Shown: one piece after another, positions 43,056 to 55,112 of the stretch
How the letters are laid out: each line of letters begins with the position of its first letter
Position numbering within the stretch: position 1 is the first letter of the stretch
Assembly: GCA_015178975.1 (NCBI GenBank)
Contig: WHVD01000001.1
Coordinates: 4,377,012-4,441,011, forward strand
Reading direction: 5' to 3'
DNA: 64,000 nt
Source of the DNA: Hysterangium stoloniferum
Lineage: Eukaryota; Basidiomycota; Agaricomycetes; Hysterangiales; Hysterangiaceae
The notes under the pieces: model-generated
What the model saw: the letters and a program-made list of their open reading frames with translations, nothing else
Database searches by the model: none
What the model was told of the DNA's origin: nothing
Made by a program: the position numbers and the translations under genes

Positions 43056-43806
43056 TTACACAATTTTATGGCATATAATGTGCCGAAGAAAATTCAAACA
43101 GTCAATGGTGGTTACATTTATGCCAAGGGTGTTGGAATGTTGAAATTGAACATGTCGAGTTTTGGACCAGAATTCATAGGTGAAATTCCAAATATTGAAT
43201 GGACACCCGAAGCCAAGGTGTGATTGCTGAATCCTGTGCAGCTCTTTAAGGATGGCTATCAAGTTGATCTGAACATAAATGGTTCAAGAATTATCGACAC
43301 GAATGGACGAACCTTAGGTGAAGCTGTCAAGAGAGGGAATGTGTACCCATTCCAATTCAGGACAATTCCAGCCTCATCATCAATATGTGGATATACAAAT
43401 TTATCAGAAGGCAAATTACAAGAAAATTTGGACAATATACCTTTAGCGTATTCCATAAAATTGCCATGCAACTTGATGTTATGGCATCAGTGATTGGGCC
43501 ATCTACACACAGCCCCCATCCGAAATCTGGAAAATCATTGACAATTACTCACATGCTGTATGGATTGAAATGTTAGCAAGCAAATCGGAGGCTATTCAAA
43601 AAATACGAGAATACATACAGAAACTCGAGATGCAGTTTGATGTGAAAGTCCAAGGTGTAATGGCAGACAACGGGACCAAATTCATCAATTTGGAGATCAA
43701 GAGATATTTATCATCCAAGGGAGTATCATTGTTTACATCAGTTCCTTATATGCCTTAGCAAAATGGAATCACAGAAAGGGGTATGCACACAATTTCAGAA
43801 GGGGGT
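43056..43806 (+). pseudogene. copia-B protease end to integrase
   Basis: The protease end (GPEFIGEIPNIEWTPEAKV) is followed by TGA at 43221-43223, at the same place as in copia-K. The GAG-pre-integrase finger is largely deleted near 43500-43540. The integrase core follows with GVMADNGTKFINLE, YMP-stop-QNGITERG (TAG at 43756-43758), then the LTR-B3 insertion. Confidence 0.85.
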
Positions 43807-44611
43807 TGATGCGACCGGACAATCCCGCCAGACTCCGGGCACTAACCTGGATGCCACCACGCCCTACACGCACCAAATGTCTGTTTATAGGATTTCCCAC
43901 CTGGACTCCGTACATCAAGACTTGTTATGTTCGACCTCATTATGACACATATCAGTCACTGGACTTCCCGGAACTCCATCTCTGTCTATGTCCATCTTCG
44001 TCCCATGCATCAGTCACCGGACCCCGCTCAGAATCCCGTCACTGCTCTAATTGAGCCCTGTGCCTGTTTTAGTCAAATGACCTGTCACGATTTGGACTCC
44101 GCTCCCACTCCGTTTCCTGTTATGGGTTATGCTTTGTCACGATTTGGACTCCGCTCCGTTCCGTCCCGTTCCTAACACCAATTTGGTGTTTATTATTCCC
44201 ATTTTATGTTTTGCTCGCTTCATTACTGGATTCGGTATGACATTTACTCCACGGTCTATTTAAACTGGCAGATGTTGTACATACAATCCAGTCAGAAAAT
44301 TAGCTTAGATTCCCCCCAGTAATCTAATCCATTTTCCACTCTAAACCCTTGCTTGATTCACATCACTCTCACTAGTCAGAGCCCACAGGCTCCGGTGCAT
44401 CTATCTCTCTCAACTATCTCGACTCACAACCCACAACCTCCGACCTACGACCTACGACTCACGAACCCTGCCCGGGCTCCCCAGGATTCCCATCTGCCTG
44501 TTTGAAATTGGACAACACGATCTAGTGAGGGTGCAGCCTATAAGCTGAAGCCAAGTCCTACCGGATATTCCATGGGTTTCTCCAGAGACCTGCCCTGTAC
44601 ATATCCTAACA
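43807..44611 (+). mobile_element. LTR-B3, solo LTR
   Basis: An 805-bp unit from TGATGCGACCGG (first bases mutated from TGTTACG) to TATCCTAACA, flanked by GGGGT (43802-43806 and 44612-44616). It sits inside the copia-B integrase; the reading continues across it. Confidence 0.92.
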
Positions 44612-46094
44612 GGGGTCGATCAATGTTGTATTCATCAAAATTGCCCAAATTCCTTTGGTCAATAGTTGTTAAGATGATGGTGTATCTGAAAAACCGATGT
44701 CTGACTCGAACAAACAATGGACACATGCCAAGCACATGTGTTACCGGAGAGAAGCCAGATCTATCCCATTTACACATTTTTGGCAGTCCAGTTAGCATTG
44801 CTATCCCTAGACAAAAATGGCAGAAATTAGACCCACATTCTAGGATGGGCTATATGGTTGGATATGAACCATACTCCACCAGTTACTTGGTATGGTATCC
44901 TGGGTCTAGAATATTGAAAAGGTATGAGACACAATATTCCATGAAAACACAGTGACATTGCCATCACTGGTCCTGTATGGAGACGAAGGGCAATTTAGGA
45001 ATATTGCAGACACAAAGGAAAATAACAAACCTCAATTAAAGGTGATGCTGAATGAGCCACAGCCTAGGCTCATGATATGAATTCCTCTGCATCCAAGACC
45101 CACTGATGAAAAAGGAAAAGAAATCAGTAAATCATCGGACCAGTCCCAGCTAGTTTCAAATGTACCCGATATCCCACATGGAATGTCACAATCTGGACAT
45201 ATAAGAGAAATAGCTGGAAGTACAATATTAGCAGATGAGGACAAATCTGGACATGATGACGGACTCATTATATAAGGAATACATCAAAAACATTGTGAAG
45301 AAATTTAATGTACAGAATTCAAGACCAGTTTGGTCCCCTATCACACTAGGAATCGACTTCCAATCTATTACATGTCCAGAAACAGAAGAAGAATGTGAGG
45401 AAATGGTGAAACTCCCATATTGTGAAATTATAGGAAGTTTAATGTTTGCTGCCACAGTATCACATCCTGATATTGTGTATTCTGTGAACAAACTGTCACA
45501 ATATTCATCAAACCCAGCGAGAGCACATTGGAACTTAGTGAAATGAGTCCTCCAATACTCATATACCACCCAAGATCACGATCTTTGTTTGGGAGGAGGA
45601 GCACTTTGTTTACACATGTACTCAGATGTGAATTTTGCTGGCGATACAGAGGACAGAAAGTTGACGGAGGATACATTGTATTTATAGGATTGGGGGCTGT
45701 ATCTTGGTCTTTGACAAAACAGTCAATGGTAGCCCTGTCTTTGATGGAAGCTGAATACATCGCTTTATCTGAAGAAGCATGTGAAGTTATGTGGATGAGA
45801 CACATTTTGGAGGAGTTGGATATTATTTATGAAGAATCGACAGTGATTTTCGAGGACAATAAAGGGACAATCGCATTTGTTCATAATCAATGCACTCTAC
45901 AAAGAATGAAACATATTGAAGTCAAATATTATTTTATTTGACACTTAATCGAGCACAGAACAATCCAACTTATCTATTGACACACAAAAGAAATGATTGC
46001 AGATATTTTGACAAAATTGCTACCACCATCAACTCATTCTTATCATACATGCCGACTGGGTATTGATACTTCAACACTTGAGGAGGAGTATTGA
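44612..46094 (+). pseudogene. copia-B integrase end, RT/RNase H with deletion
   Basis: Integrase continues (YSSKLPKFLWSIV, then GEKPDLSHLHIFGSPVS and MGYMVGYEPYS). Near 45240 the sequence jumps to YIKNIVKKFNVQNSRPVW, so almost all of the RT, including its catalytic box, is deleted. The RNase H part follows (LSQYSSNPARAHW, MEAEYIALSEEAC, IFEDNKGTIAF, RMKHIEVKYYFI). It ends near ADILTKLLPP, followed by the polypurine tract TTGAGGAGGAG at about 46079-46089. Confidence 0.85.
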
Positions 46095-46175
46095 GATACG
46101 AGTGTTGAAGGTATAGGCACTGGAATGAGTGGAGCCATGCATATGATACAATAGGTGATGTGGCTTATGATGTGG
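46095..46175 (+). repeat. copia-B 3' LTR, left part
   Basis: Sequence directly after the polypurine tract (TATTGAGATACGAGTG). It is interrupted at 46176 by LTR-A3 and resumes at 49600. The end of this LTR is not certain, because no 5' LTR is present for comparison. Confidence 0.55.
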
Positions 46176-46706
46176 TGTAATGTATTCAGGGGTTTCTCTT
46201 AGATAGCTCAATATATGCTATAGTGTCACAGAGCTTCAAAAATAAAACAAGCAAAGGTCCAGTAATTTAAATACTGATAGATTAATGAGCTGCACTATTA
46301 AGCTTAAACAACTCAAATAAATGCTTATTTTTATTATTGAATGGTTCAAAAGAACAATATGTAACTCTTTTAGCAAATAAGCAACTATTCCTTGAGAACA
46401 GGGGCTAGAAGCTGAGTATATGTGCAGTAAAACTTAACAGAGATTTGATATAAAGCTTCGGATTCTTGTATGCTTATTTGTAACTATTAATAGTTATTTA
46501 AAAAGGGGTTAAATAATTTATTAATAGAGAAAATAAATAAAACTGGATTAATTGAAAGCTTGTACTTGATTAATTCAATAAACTTAGGTTGGGCCTTGAA
46601 TCATCTAGTATTGGCAGGGATTTCAGTAAGGATACTTATTTTAGGTTTACTATGTATTTAGTAAGCCTAAGGGTAGCTGTGAGGCTGGGGGAACTTAGAT
46701 GATTAG

Positions 46707-48858
46707 TGTTACAACCAGAATTCCCACTGGACTCCATATGTCAGACTTGTCTACGTTTCACTTTGTCATGTTGTGTATCAGTCACTGGAATACCCACTGG
46801 ACTTTGTCCCTGTCTATGTCTGACCTCGTCCCACGCATCAGTCACTGGACCCCTCTTGGAAAACCTGTCACCCCTCTAACTGAGCCCCATTCCCATTTTA
46901 GTCAAATGACCTGTCACGATTCGGGCTCCACTCCCACTCCATTTCCCGTTATGGTTTATGATTTGTCACAAGTCGGACTCTGCTCCATTCCGTCCCATTC
47001 CTAACACCAAATTTGGTGTTTACTATTCCTGTTTTACATTTTGCTAGTTTTGTTTCATTATTACTGGATTTGGTATGTCATTCATTGCATGATCTATATA
47101 GTCTGGCAGATGTTGTACATACAATCCAGTCAGAAAATTGGCTTAGATTCCCCCCAGTAATCTAATACATTTTCTGCTCTAAACTCCTACTTGAATCACA
47201 CCGCTCATGCTAGTTGGAGCCCACAGGCTCCGGCACATCTGTGATGTATCAGCATCATATCATAATATCCTCTTAATTTTCTGTGGATTATTTAATATTC
47301 TTTCGAATTTATTGTATTTTTATTATATTTTTATTGTGAAATATAGGCTCTATTCCTTTTAACTTCGCATAATAATAGCATATATGAACTCATATTATGC
47401 TATTATATCTTAGTTAATTTATTATAATTTTTAACTAATTATTTATATTTTATTTACTTAGTTATTACCTTTCGGCACCTTGTGCAGCCTAGTTTGCGCA
47501 TTTTTGGAGTCATGTGACTTATTACATAAGCCTCCAGTGTCGGGATGTCACAAATGTCACGAATGTGACCACCCGAGTCACACAAGTCACGAATGTGACT
47601 ACCCGAGTCACACAAGTCACGAACGTGACTACCCGAGTCATTATTAGGTTCCGCCGACTCGTCGTTTGCTCCCGTCCCGGGACCGCGGCCTTGAACCTTC
47701 ATGTTCAAGCAAGAGGTTAGAACCCTTGTCTCAGAGAAGGGAATCACATGTTAAACAAAGGGTAAATAATGAGTAGAATATGAGGTCATTATGATCTCAC
47801 TAATGACCTCATAAACGAAATAGTTAGCTAATCATTGAGTTATCAAAATGTATATAAGGAGGGCTAAGTTTCCAATAAAATCATCTTATCACACACACAT
47901 TTGCAGCACAGCACCAGCTTATTTAATCATCCTAAGGACAATAATAGCCTTAGTCTGATACACTCACTGCAAGCACCTACACTTGCAGCATCTTGAATCT
48001 TTGTCAGCAACTCTTGGACTTAGCTAATCATCTAAGTTCCCCAGCCTCACAGCTACCCTTTAGGCTTATTAATTAGATAATAAACCTAATAAGTATCTAA
48101 GTATCTTTACTGAAATCCCTGCCAATACTAGATTACTCAAGGCCCAGCCCTAAGTTTATTGAATTAATCAAGTACAAGCACTCAGATAATCCAATACAAT
48201 TTATTTTCTCTATTAATAAATTATTTAACACCTTGTTAAATAACTATTAATAGTTACAAATAAGCATACAAGAATCCGAAGCTCTTATATCAAGTCTCTG
48301 CCAAGTTACTGTGCATATATTCAGCTTCCAGCCCCTATTCTCAAGGAATAGTTCTTGTATTTGCTAAAAGAGTCATACACAGTTCTATTGAACCTTTCAA
48401 TAATCAAAATAAGCATTGATTTGAGTTGTTTAAGCTTCATAGCGCAGCTCATTAATCTATCAGTATTTAAATTACTGGACCTTTGCTTGTTTTATTGTTG
48501 AAGCTCTGTGACACTATAGCATATATTGAGCTATCTAAGAGAATCCCCTGAATACATTACAACATCTATCTCTCCTATCTATCTCGACTCACAACCTCTC
48601 GACCCACAACCTCTTGACCCACAACCTCTTGACCCACAACATCTCGACCCACAACCTCTCGACCCACAACCTCTCGACCCACAACCTCTGACCTATGACC
48701 CCTCAACCCACGAACCCCACCCAGACTCCAGGATTCCCGTCCACCTGTCTGAAATTGGACAACATGATCTCGCGAGGGCACAGCCTATAAGCTGAAGCCA
48801 AGTCCTACCAGATATTCCGCGGGTTTCTCCGGAAACCTGCCGTGTATGTATCCTAACA
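46707..48858 (+). mobile_element. LTR-B4, solo LTR inside LTR-A3
   Basis: LTR-B in two parts, 46707-47239 and 48562-48858, from TGTTACAACC to TATCCTAACA, flanked by ATTAG (46702-46706 and 48859-48863). LTR-A2 interrupts it. The right part contains seven or so 15-bp repeats of the type CTCGACCCACAACCT at about 48590-48690. Confidence 0.93.
47240..48561 (-). mobile_element. LTR-A2, solo LTR inside LTR-B4
   Basis: A 1322-bp LTR-A in reverse, TGTGATGTATCAGC to GAATACATTACA, flanked by ACATC (47235-47239 and 48562-48566). It is longer than A1 partly because of one extra 30-bp unit in its ORF (47454-47747, 97 codons). It is the innermost and therefore youngest insertion of the nest. Confidence 0.93.
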
Positions 48859-49599
48859 ATTAGCTAAGTTCAAGAGTTGCTGACAAAGATTCAAGATTCT
48901 GCAAGTGTAGGTGCTTGCAGTTAGTGTATCAGACTAAGGCTATTATTGTCCTTAGGATGATTAGATAAGCTTCTGAGCTGTGCAGTAAAATATGTAAGAG
49001 ATAGACTGATTTTATTGGAAACTTGGCCCTCCTTATATACATTTTGATAACTAAATATTTAACTATTTATTTATTTTATGAGGTCATTATTTAGGTCATA
49101 ATGACCTCATATTCTACTTATTTTTTACCCTTTATTTATCATATGATTCCCCTCTCTGAGACAAGGGTTCCAACCTTTGGCTTGAACATGAAGGTTCAAG
49201 GCCGCAGTCCCAGGACGGAAGCAAATGTTGAGTCAGCGGAATCAAATAATGACTCGAGTAAGTTGTTACAGTCACATTCGTGACTGAATGATATCCCGAG
49301 GTCGGAGGCTTATCTAATAGGTCACATGACTCCAAAAATGCACACATTGGAGCAAGCAATGTGCTGAAAAGCAATAACTAAGTAAATAAAATATAACTAA
49401 TTAGTTAAAAATTATAATAAATTAACTAAGGTATAATAGCATTATATGAGCTCATATATGCTATTATTATGCAAAGTTAAAAGGAACTAGGCCTTACATT
49501 TCACGATAGAATATAATAAAAATACAATAAATTCGAGAAAGTATTAAATAATTCAAAGAAAATTAAGAGAACTTTATGAGATAATGCTGATACCTCACA

Positions 49600-49765
49600 T
49601 GTGGCTTATGATGTATTGATCCACTTAGTGGATAAACTCTATCCACCTCTATGATATATATATATGAGAATTAGCGTAAAGAATAACAACAAATAACTAT
49701 TCACACTCATTAATCTTCAGTTATCCAATTCATTCAATGCTACTTCAATGTTAGAAAATGCCCTG
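49600..49765 (+). repeat. copia-B 3' LTR, right part
   Basis: Resumes after LTR-A3 with CTTATGATGTATTGATCC. It contains a TATA-like ATATATATATGAGAA at about 49656-49671. The 3' border is estimated. Confidence 0.45.
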
Positions 49766-50594
49766 GTTCCAGGTACATTAAATGAAGGATTTTCTGCGTG
49801 ACCGGCAAAACCTAAAGTGATTTTTCAATGGAAAATCAAGGTTGATAAGTGAAACCAATATGATGAGAAAGCAAGGTTGAGTATATGAGCTGCAAACCGA
49901 CTTCTGGTGTGCCAGAGTGCTTCCCTCATGGAAGGAGGACGCATATCCCATGTATGATATTGTCCCTTCTGTAGTAGATTTATGCAACAATGGAAGTATG
50001 GAACAACGTTTCTCAGAGTACAGTGATATGAGATATTCTTTTTATATTGACCCCTTTCAAGCTATATGAATACATAGACCTCTACTCTTTCTTCTAAAAT
50101 TGATGATGAAACACAGCCCTTTGAACCATATAAAAGTATCGGCTCCTGACTGAGATTGAAGTTGGATTCAGGTCTATTATGAGGGACAGGGCAGGACTCT
50201 GGGTTTGGGGGCATACGGTATTGTGAGAAACTACACTCTGCCTGTTTCAGATGTGTTACCGGGCAATAGGTTGACTAGCTTTATTTTTCACACTCATAAT
50301 GATTTTTTTGACCCTAGGATGAGATCACAATGATCCTCACGTCTGTTGTGCATAATACATTTGTTATCTGTAACAGTTGAGAATCAACACCATTAGTGAT
50401 ATCAATGGTTTCCGTATGAGAACCAAATTCCTTTCAGCCAACTCCCAAGGAAGTGATCGTTGGTGTGTACAGGCAAACCGCGGGAGCAGAGCTTGTTGCA
50501 GGACATAGACCAATCAATGCACTGGTCAGGAAAACCTTCAAAAACAATTGATTTCTGCTTCCCTGAGGCAATCGTGTTTTCTATGGTCTCTTAG
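49766..50594 (-). pseudogene. copia-H remnant, left part (unresolved)
   Basis: This DNA lies between the copia-B LTR and LTR-C1 and appears continuous with 51537-52870, which is a minus-strand copia. No domain is certain here; short segments resemble copia pol but frames are broken. Confidence 0.3.
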
Positions 50595-51536
50595 TGTTAC
50601 GACCGTGTTGTAACCATGTCACAATCTGACGGTCCCCGAGAATACTACAGTCTATCGATGTTCCAAGTTATTGATCAAGTCATCATTTCGGCAACCTTTA
50701 GAACACCGACACTGACGTATACCTTCATGGCGATCAAACCTCGTTTACGCCCCTGTCAAAATATACTCATACCATCTGGTTATGCTTTGATACGTCCCCT
50801 TTCATTATGATGATCCGTTTTACTCTATGTTTCACATATGCCCGTATATACTTGTAGCCTGTGGACTATTCCCTTTTCTTGTAATCCTGCTCTCGGCTAA
50901 ATCTCGGCTTCCGATCTTATCGTAACCTTCCGGTTCCTAGTCAAGCTTATTTGTCAATGCCGTTTTCCACTCTTCCCTTAGTTAGTAGTTTCTAGATGCC
51001 GATAACTCGTATATAAGACCCGCTGTAATGTAACTACTAGACAATCAGAATATCGACTTAGATCAACTTAGATACCCCTCTAATTTCCGACTCCATTATC
51101 TATTCACGACCACCACATTCCGACTCCCTCCGATTTACGATTCAACCTACATTTACAACCGCAACCTCTAATGTCCGACTGTCTCAGTCTCCAACTGTCT
51201 CAGTCTCCGACTGTCTCAGTCTCCGACTGTCTCAGTCTCCAACTGTCTCAGTCTCCGACTGTCTCAGTCTCCGACTGTCTCAGTCTCCGACTCTCAGTCC
51301 CCGACTCTCTCAGTCTCTGACTCTTGGTCTCTGACCCCTCAGCCCAACCCTCGACTTATCCTTCAGTTTCCGATCGGTAGTTTACCGAGAGGTTTACTTG
51401 ACAGGACTAGTTTCCACCCGCCCAAAATTTAAGGACACCTGACGGTAACTTGCGAGGGTGCAGCACATAAGCTAGCCAAGTCCGTCTGTTCGGTCCCCGT
51501 TGGTCTGCCGACATCCGTCAGTTTCTGCTCTTAACA
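50595..51536 (+). mobile_element. LTR-C1, solo LTR
   Basis: A 942-bp unit from TGTTACGACCGTGTTG to TGCTCTTAACA, flanked by CTTAG (50590-50594 and 51537-51541). It contains a TATA box (CGTATATAAGACC at about 51008-51020), CAATCAGAATATCGACTTAG, seven or so 16-bp repeats CTGTCTCAGTCTCCGA (about 51177-51300), and the U5 motif near 51455-51480. It is the reference for LTR-C. Confidence 0.93.
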
Positions 51537-52870
51537 CTTAGTTGGGAAATAACCACCTCTATAGCATTTATTTTATGTGGATCAAGTTTGTTGATAAACA
51601 TAGTATTAAAAAAGTCTGAATTTTTCTTGCACTCGTGGTCCTCTATCAATTCCATGTCCGGCCAAATGTCGAGGAGGCTTATAGAGTCTAGTGAACGAGA
51701 AATGCTACGAAGACACGAATGTCTAATTCCCACTGACATCAGCAAGCGTGCACCACACGAACCTCCTGTCAGAGCAATGAACCAACAAGGGATGGTACAG
51801 GTTGTGGTCAGAAATGTGAGTTGTGATTAAAGTCGGTACTCCAGCCGGACTGAGCCAACCCTCTTTCTCACAAAGAAGTAACTCTTCCCAGTTCCAATCG
51901 AGCTTAGACCCTAACTATATTCAATCATGTAGAGTCAGTCATCATTTTCACCTGTACACTGTTGAAATCACCAAAGTACACAGATGGTTTGCCAGTTCTG
52001 TGGCCTCATCCTGACCCTTCCAGGTCTGACGGAGCTCAAAATCTTCAGGTGGGGGTCTATGTGAGTGTATTGGATGTCCTTCGGTGGTGTGGGGGATGCT
52101 TGGTATGATACTGTGGGGTGCTGTGGTGTGGATATGTCATTTTTCATGGTGTGCTGGTTGTTCACTGGTTTACTCCCTCAACCACTATGTCGTTCAAACT
52201 ATTGTGACTGATTCATCGAACCTGACATTCCATTCCACAGTAACCTGATCCTTCCTTGGCCAATAAGCTCGGTGGCCGGTACTCTTTGGACTAAATCTGA
52301 CTCAATGGCCCAATGACCCTCATTGGCCTTCCGCTCGAGCTTCCCATGGTCTTCTTGCAAAATCCAGACACGTGTACTCCATTTTGTTACATCCCACAAA
52401 TGCAGATTCTTGCAATGCACAATTTCCAATGGAGTTTTACCATCAAGCACACTTGTGAAGGTACGGTTGTTTTAGCCATTGAGATAGTCGGTGGACACAT
52501 TATATAAGTACTCTCCACCACGGTCGGTCTGTAGTATTTTGTTTATTTTCTCATTATGCTGTGTATTGACCCACACTTTATAACCTCGTGGGTGTCTGGC
52601 ATGTCGCTTTGAAGTCTTGTCATGGCCAGTGTGGAACAACATGTTTTGTCATCCGTATAAGTATTCTTGCCATCATAACTTCAGAATTGGAAGGTGCCCG
52701 GACGTCCGAGTGTATTGTATTGCCAAAATCCAAGGTGATCCTGCTCATATGCTCTTTCGGTACAGGAGGACGTGTATTATCTTCCCTTGTGAATATGCAC
52801 TGCAAAATGGGGCTTCACTATCGAGATCTAGGTCAATCCCAGTGATATGGTCATCTTGGATTTTATACTA
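51537..52870 (-). pseudogene. copia-H integrase region, decayed
   Basis: The minus strand shows the pre-integrase finger end (PPVPKEHMSRITLDFGN), the IHSDVRAPS stretch with the first integrase Asp, LQTDRGGEY-like residues near 52520, and the C-terminal part (KTPLEIVHCKNLHLWDV, 52450-52400). Many stops and shifts are present. Confidence 0.6.
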
Positions 52871-53492
52871 CAGTGGGACAAGTGATTGGCAGGCTGATCA
52901 CAGAGGTAAGAAGAAAAATGGGTCAGAAGAAGTAAGTAATGGATCAAGGGATCAAAGGAAACTAATGCAAGATAACAGAAGAATACTAAAAGGTTCTAGG
53001 GGGGCAAATTATGTGTACACATAGAGTGGATGATGGTAAAGTGTTGGGGTGGGAATGGAACAGAATCACCAAAAGGGGAATATATAGAAAATGAAGTGGT
53101 GAGGTGCCACAGGCAGTGACACTTCAATTGGGAATACTGATGTCGGGATGCTGGAGGTCTGTCAGAGTGTGAAGAGTCATGTAAATTACTACTCTGTGTG
53201 GGTGAAGAATGCTTACTGTCAAAGTACAGCAGAGTGTGTATTGACTGCTTAAGTACAATACTAACTAGGTAGAATATGGAACAGAATTAAGTAGGGGATA
53301 GTTGGTTGCAGTTGAAGTAGCAGTTAGGTTACTTGAAGAGGGTGATGACAATGACTCATGCTAGGGGATTGGGTTCAATTCTCTATCAAGACACATTTTG
53401 GAAGATAGAGAAAGGTTCAGTAGATGTTGAAGTTACTTAGAGATGTAAAAAGAGCTAGAGTTTGAGTTAGAGTTGTTGAATATGATACCCTA
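52871..53492. other. no gene recognised; diverged LTR-F-like patch
   Basis: About 53160-53290 has GTGTGAAGAGTCATG, GTATTGACTGCTTAAGTAC and similar blocks recalling LTR-F, so an older LTR-F relative may be present. Nothing else is supported. Confidence 0.35.
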
Positions 53493-54149
53493 TGTGAAGA
53501 GTGGTGGAAGTTCTAACCGTTCTATGTATGAAGAATATCAACCATTTAGGTATGACACGTTGATGTATTGACTATCTAAGTCTAATACAGACCAAATGTG
53601 TATTGACTGTTTAGTTCAATACAGTTGAGTGAATTAGCTATCTAAAGTAGAATAGAGAGCTAAAACAAATAAAGGAGAATCGACTGTAAAGTACAATTCT
53701 GAATGACTGCTTGAGTGTTGAAGAGAATAATGAGAGAGTCAAATAACAGAGTAGCGCGGATGTAGTCCATGTGGATTGAGATAATTGTTTGAGCTTCAAC
53801 TGGTGTAGTTTGAAGCTCTGATTGTGCTAGTAGTTAAAGCCCATCTGTGACGGTTGAGATGATACCCCAATCACAACTTACAGGACACTAACTGGGTGTC
53901 TGGGTAAGTCATGGTTGCGGGGTAAAAAGTGTCTGAGTTCTAACTACTGGCACTAGAATACATAAGTCTGGTGCTAGAATACATAAGTCTGGCGCATATG
54001 CACCCACAAGAGTCAATGTACCAAATCATAGGCTGTCGAACTAAATATATGTATATGATAAAATAGAGAGAAAATAGAAATAATAATGGAAATATAGCGT
54101 GGGCTCTTCTGGACTATATTTCAGAGTATATTTCGCAGTATCTCTCACA
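53493..54149 (-). repeat. LTR-F2
   Basis: Second copy of the gypsy-F LTR, same orientation as 14605-15249, from TGTGAAGAGTGGTGG to TATCTCTCACA on the plus strand. There is no matching 5-bp duplication. The purine-rich CTGGGGGCAC next to its right end (minus strand) suggests it is the 3' LTR of a mostly lost element whose coding part lay at higher coordinates. Confidence 0.75.
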
Positions 54150-54829
54150 GTGCCCCCAGTTCGAAGGGATGTGCTATATGGAGTCCTGGAAAGTGTCTGG
54201 GATGCCTCCCAGGCATCTTGTGTGGAGCCCCCAAAACTGCAAGGTACCAAGATCCCAGCATTTGAAGAGAGGTTGGAGGGTTTAGGGGCGATAAGGTGTT
54301 AATGTGGAATAAGAAAAAAAAAATGGGGGGGGGGGGAAATGGATCCATTCTTTTCCTTCAGTCCCTAGTCGAGCACTCCTTCAGTCCTGAAATCCCTAGA
54401 ACAGCAAATGGACCACTTGATAGCCTCCTAGACTTTACCACATTGCTTCCTTCTGGAATGTGAGGCATTCCTCATAGTAGATGTCCTGTAGGTGGACAGG
54501 CTGTCCCATAACTTGTTGGGCAGTGCATCTTGGGGTTAGGAGGGTAGGCTATCATTAGAGTCCATTGGAATCACCTCCTCCTTAAATGAGTGCTAGAGGA
54601 GGTTCATGATGCTTCGCTGTGGCCAGGTAGTGTAAGACTCAGGATTAGGATCTTCCCATGCTGCTAGTCTATAAGACCTACCAGTATACATGATGCTGTG
54701 AGCCTTCCTGGCCAGGATGTATGGGAGAATTTGATTTTCTTCAAAATAGCTGAACATAAGCTGTCATTTGGAACATTTGTAATGAAAAAGAGTATTTTGA
54801 TCGCCCAAGTTCTTTAATTTCAGCATGAG
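54150..54829 (-). other. possible gypsy-F family 3' coding remnant
   Basis: The minus strand has partly open frames (for example FEENQILPYILARKAHSIMY at about 54680-54740) next to the LTR-F2. No domain is recognised. A poly-G tract lies at 54323-54335. Confidence 0.3.
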
Positions 54830-55112
54830 ATTAAAGACGTTTAAGTATCTCAGCGAATAAACGTTCGCTATATTATACAATACCTAAAGATGTTTAAGTA
54901 CTAAATACATAGATAAGTTTTGTTTCGTGATGAGGCAATACACATATCACTTACTCTCAGCGAATAAACGTTCGCTGAGAGATTCCCTAGCTATACTACA
55001 CGTATATAAGAGTACATTCGAGAGGAGATTGAACATATGATGCATTGCGTCTTTTCGAGACATTTTGTCTCACCTTTTTCATACACACATTTACTTCTGC
55101 AATACTTGTTAT
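54830..55112 (-). repeat. copia-K 3' LTR
   Basis: It follows the copia-K polypurine tract GAGGAGGAG on the minus strand (plus 55113-55121). Related sequence occurs at 30648-30735. It contains a TATA-like CGTATATAAGAG (plus 55001-55012) and a perfect hairpin CTCTCAGCGAA/TTCGCTGAGAG at 54954-54981. Confidence 0.6.
54954..54981. repeat. 11-bp hairpin in copia-K LTR
   Basis: Arms CTCTCAGCGAA and TTCGCTGAGAG are exact reverse complements around TAAACG. The block AGCGAATAAACGTTCGCT occurs again at 54856-54873. Confidence 0.85.

Larger units (their letters stand above)
46176..49599 (+). mobile_element. LTR-A3, solo LTR split by nested insertions
   Basis: LTR-A in two parts: 46176-46706 and 48859-49599. 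The outer ends are TGTAATGTATTC and GCTGATACCTCACA, flanked by TGTGG (46171-46175 and 49600-49604). LTR-B4 is inserted at 46707-48858 and itself contains LTR-A2. The host sequence is the copia-B 3' LTR. Confidence 0.93.

Noticed and set aside
48526-48795. DPQPL-repeat protein
   Set aside because: It lies in the LTR-A2/LTR-B4 junction and comes from a 15-bp minisatellite in LTR-B4.
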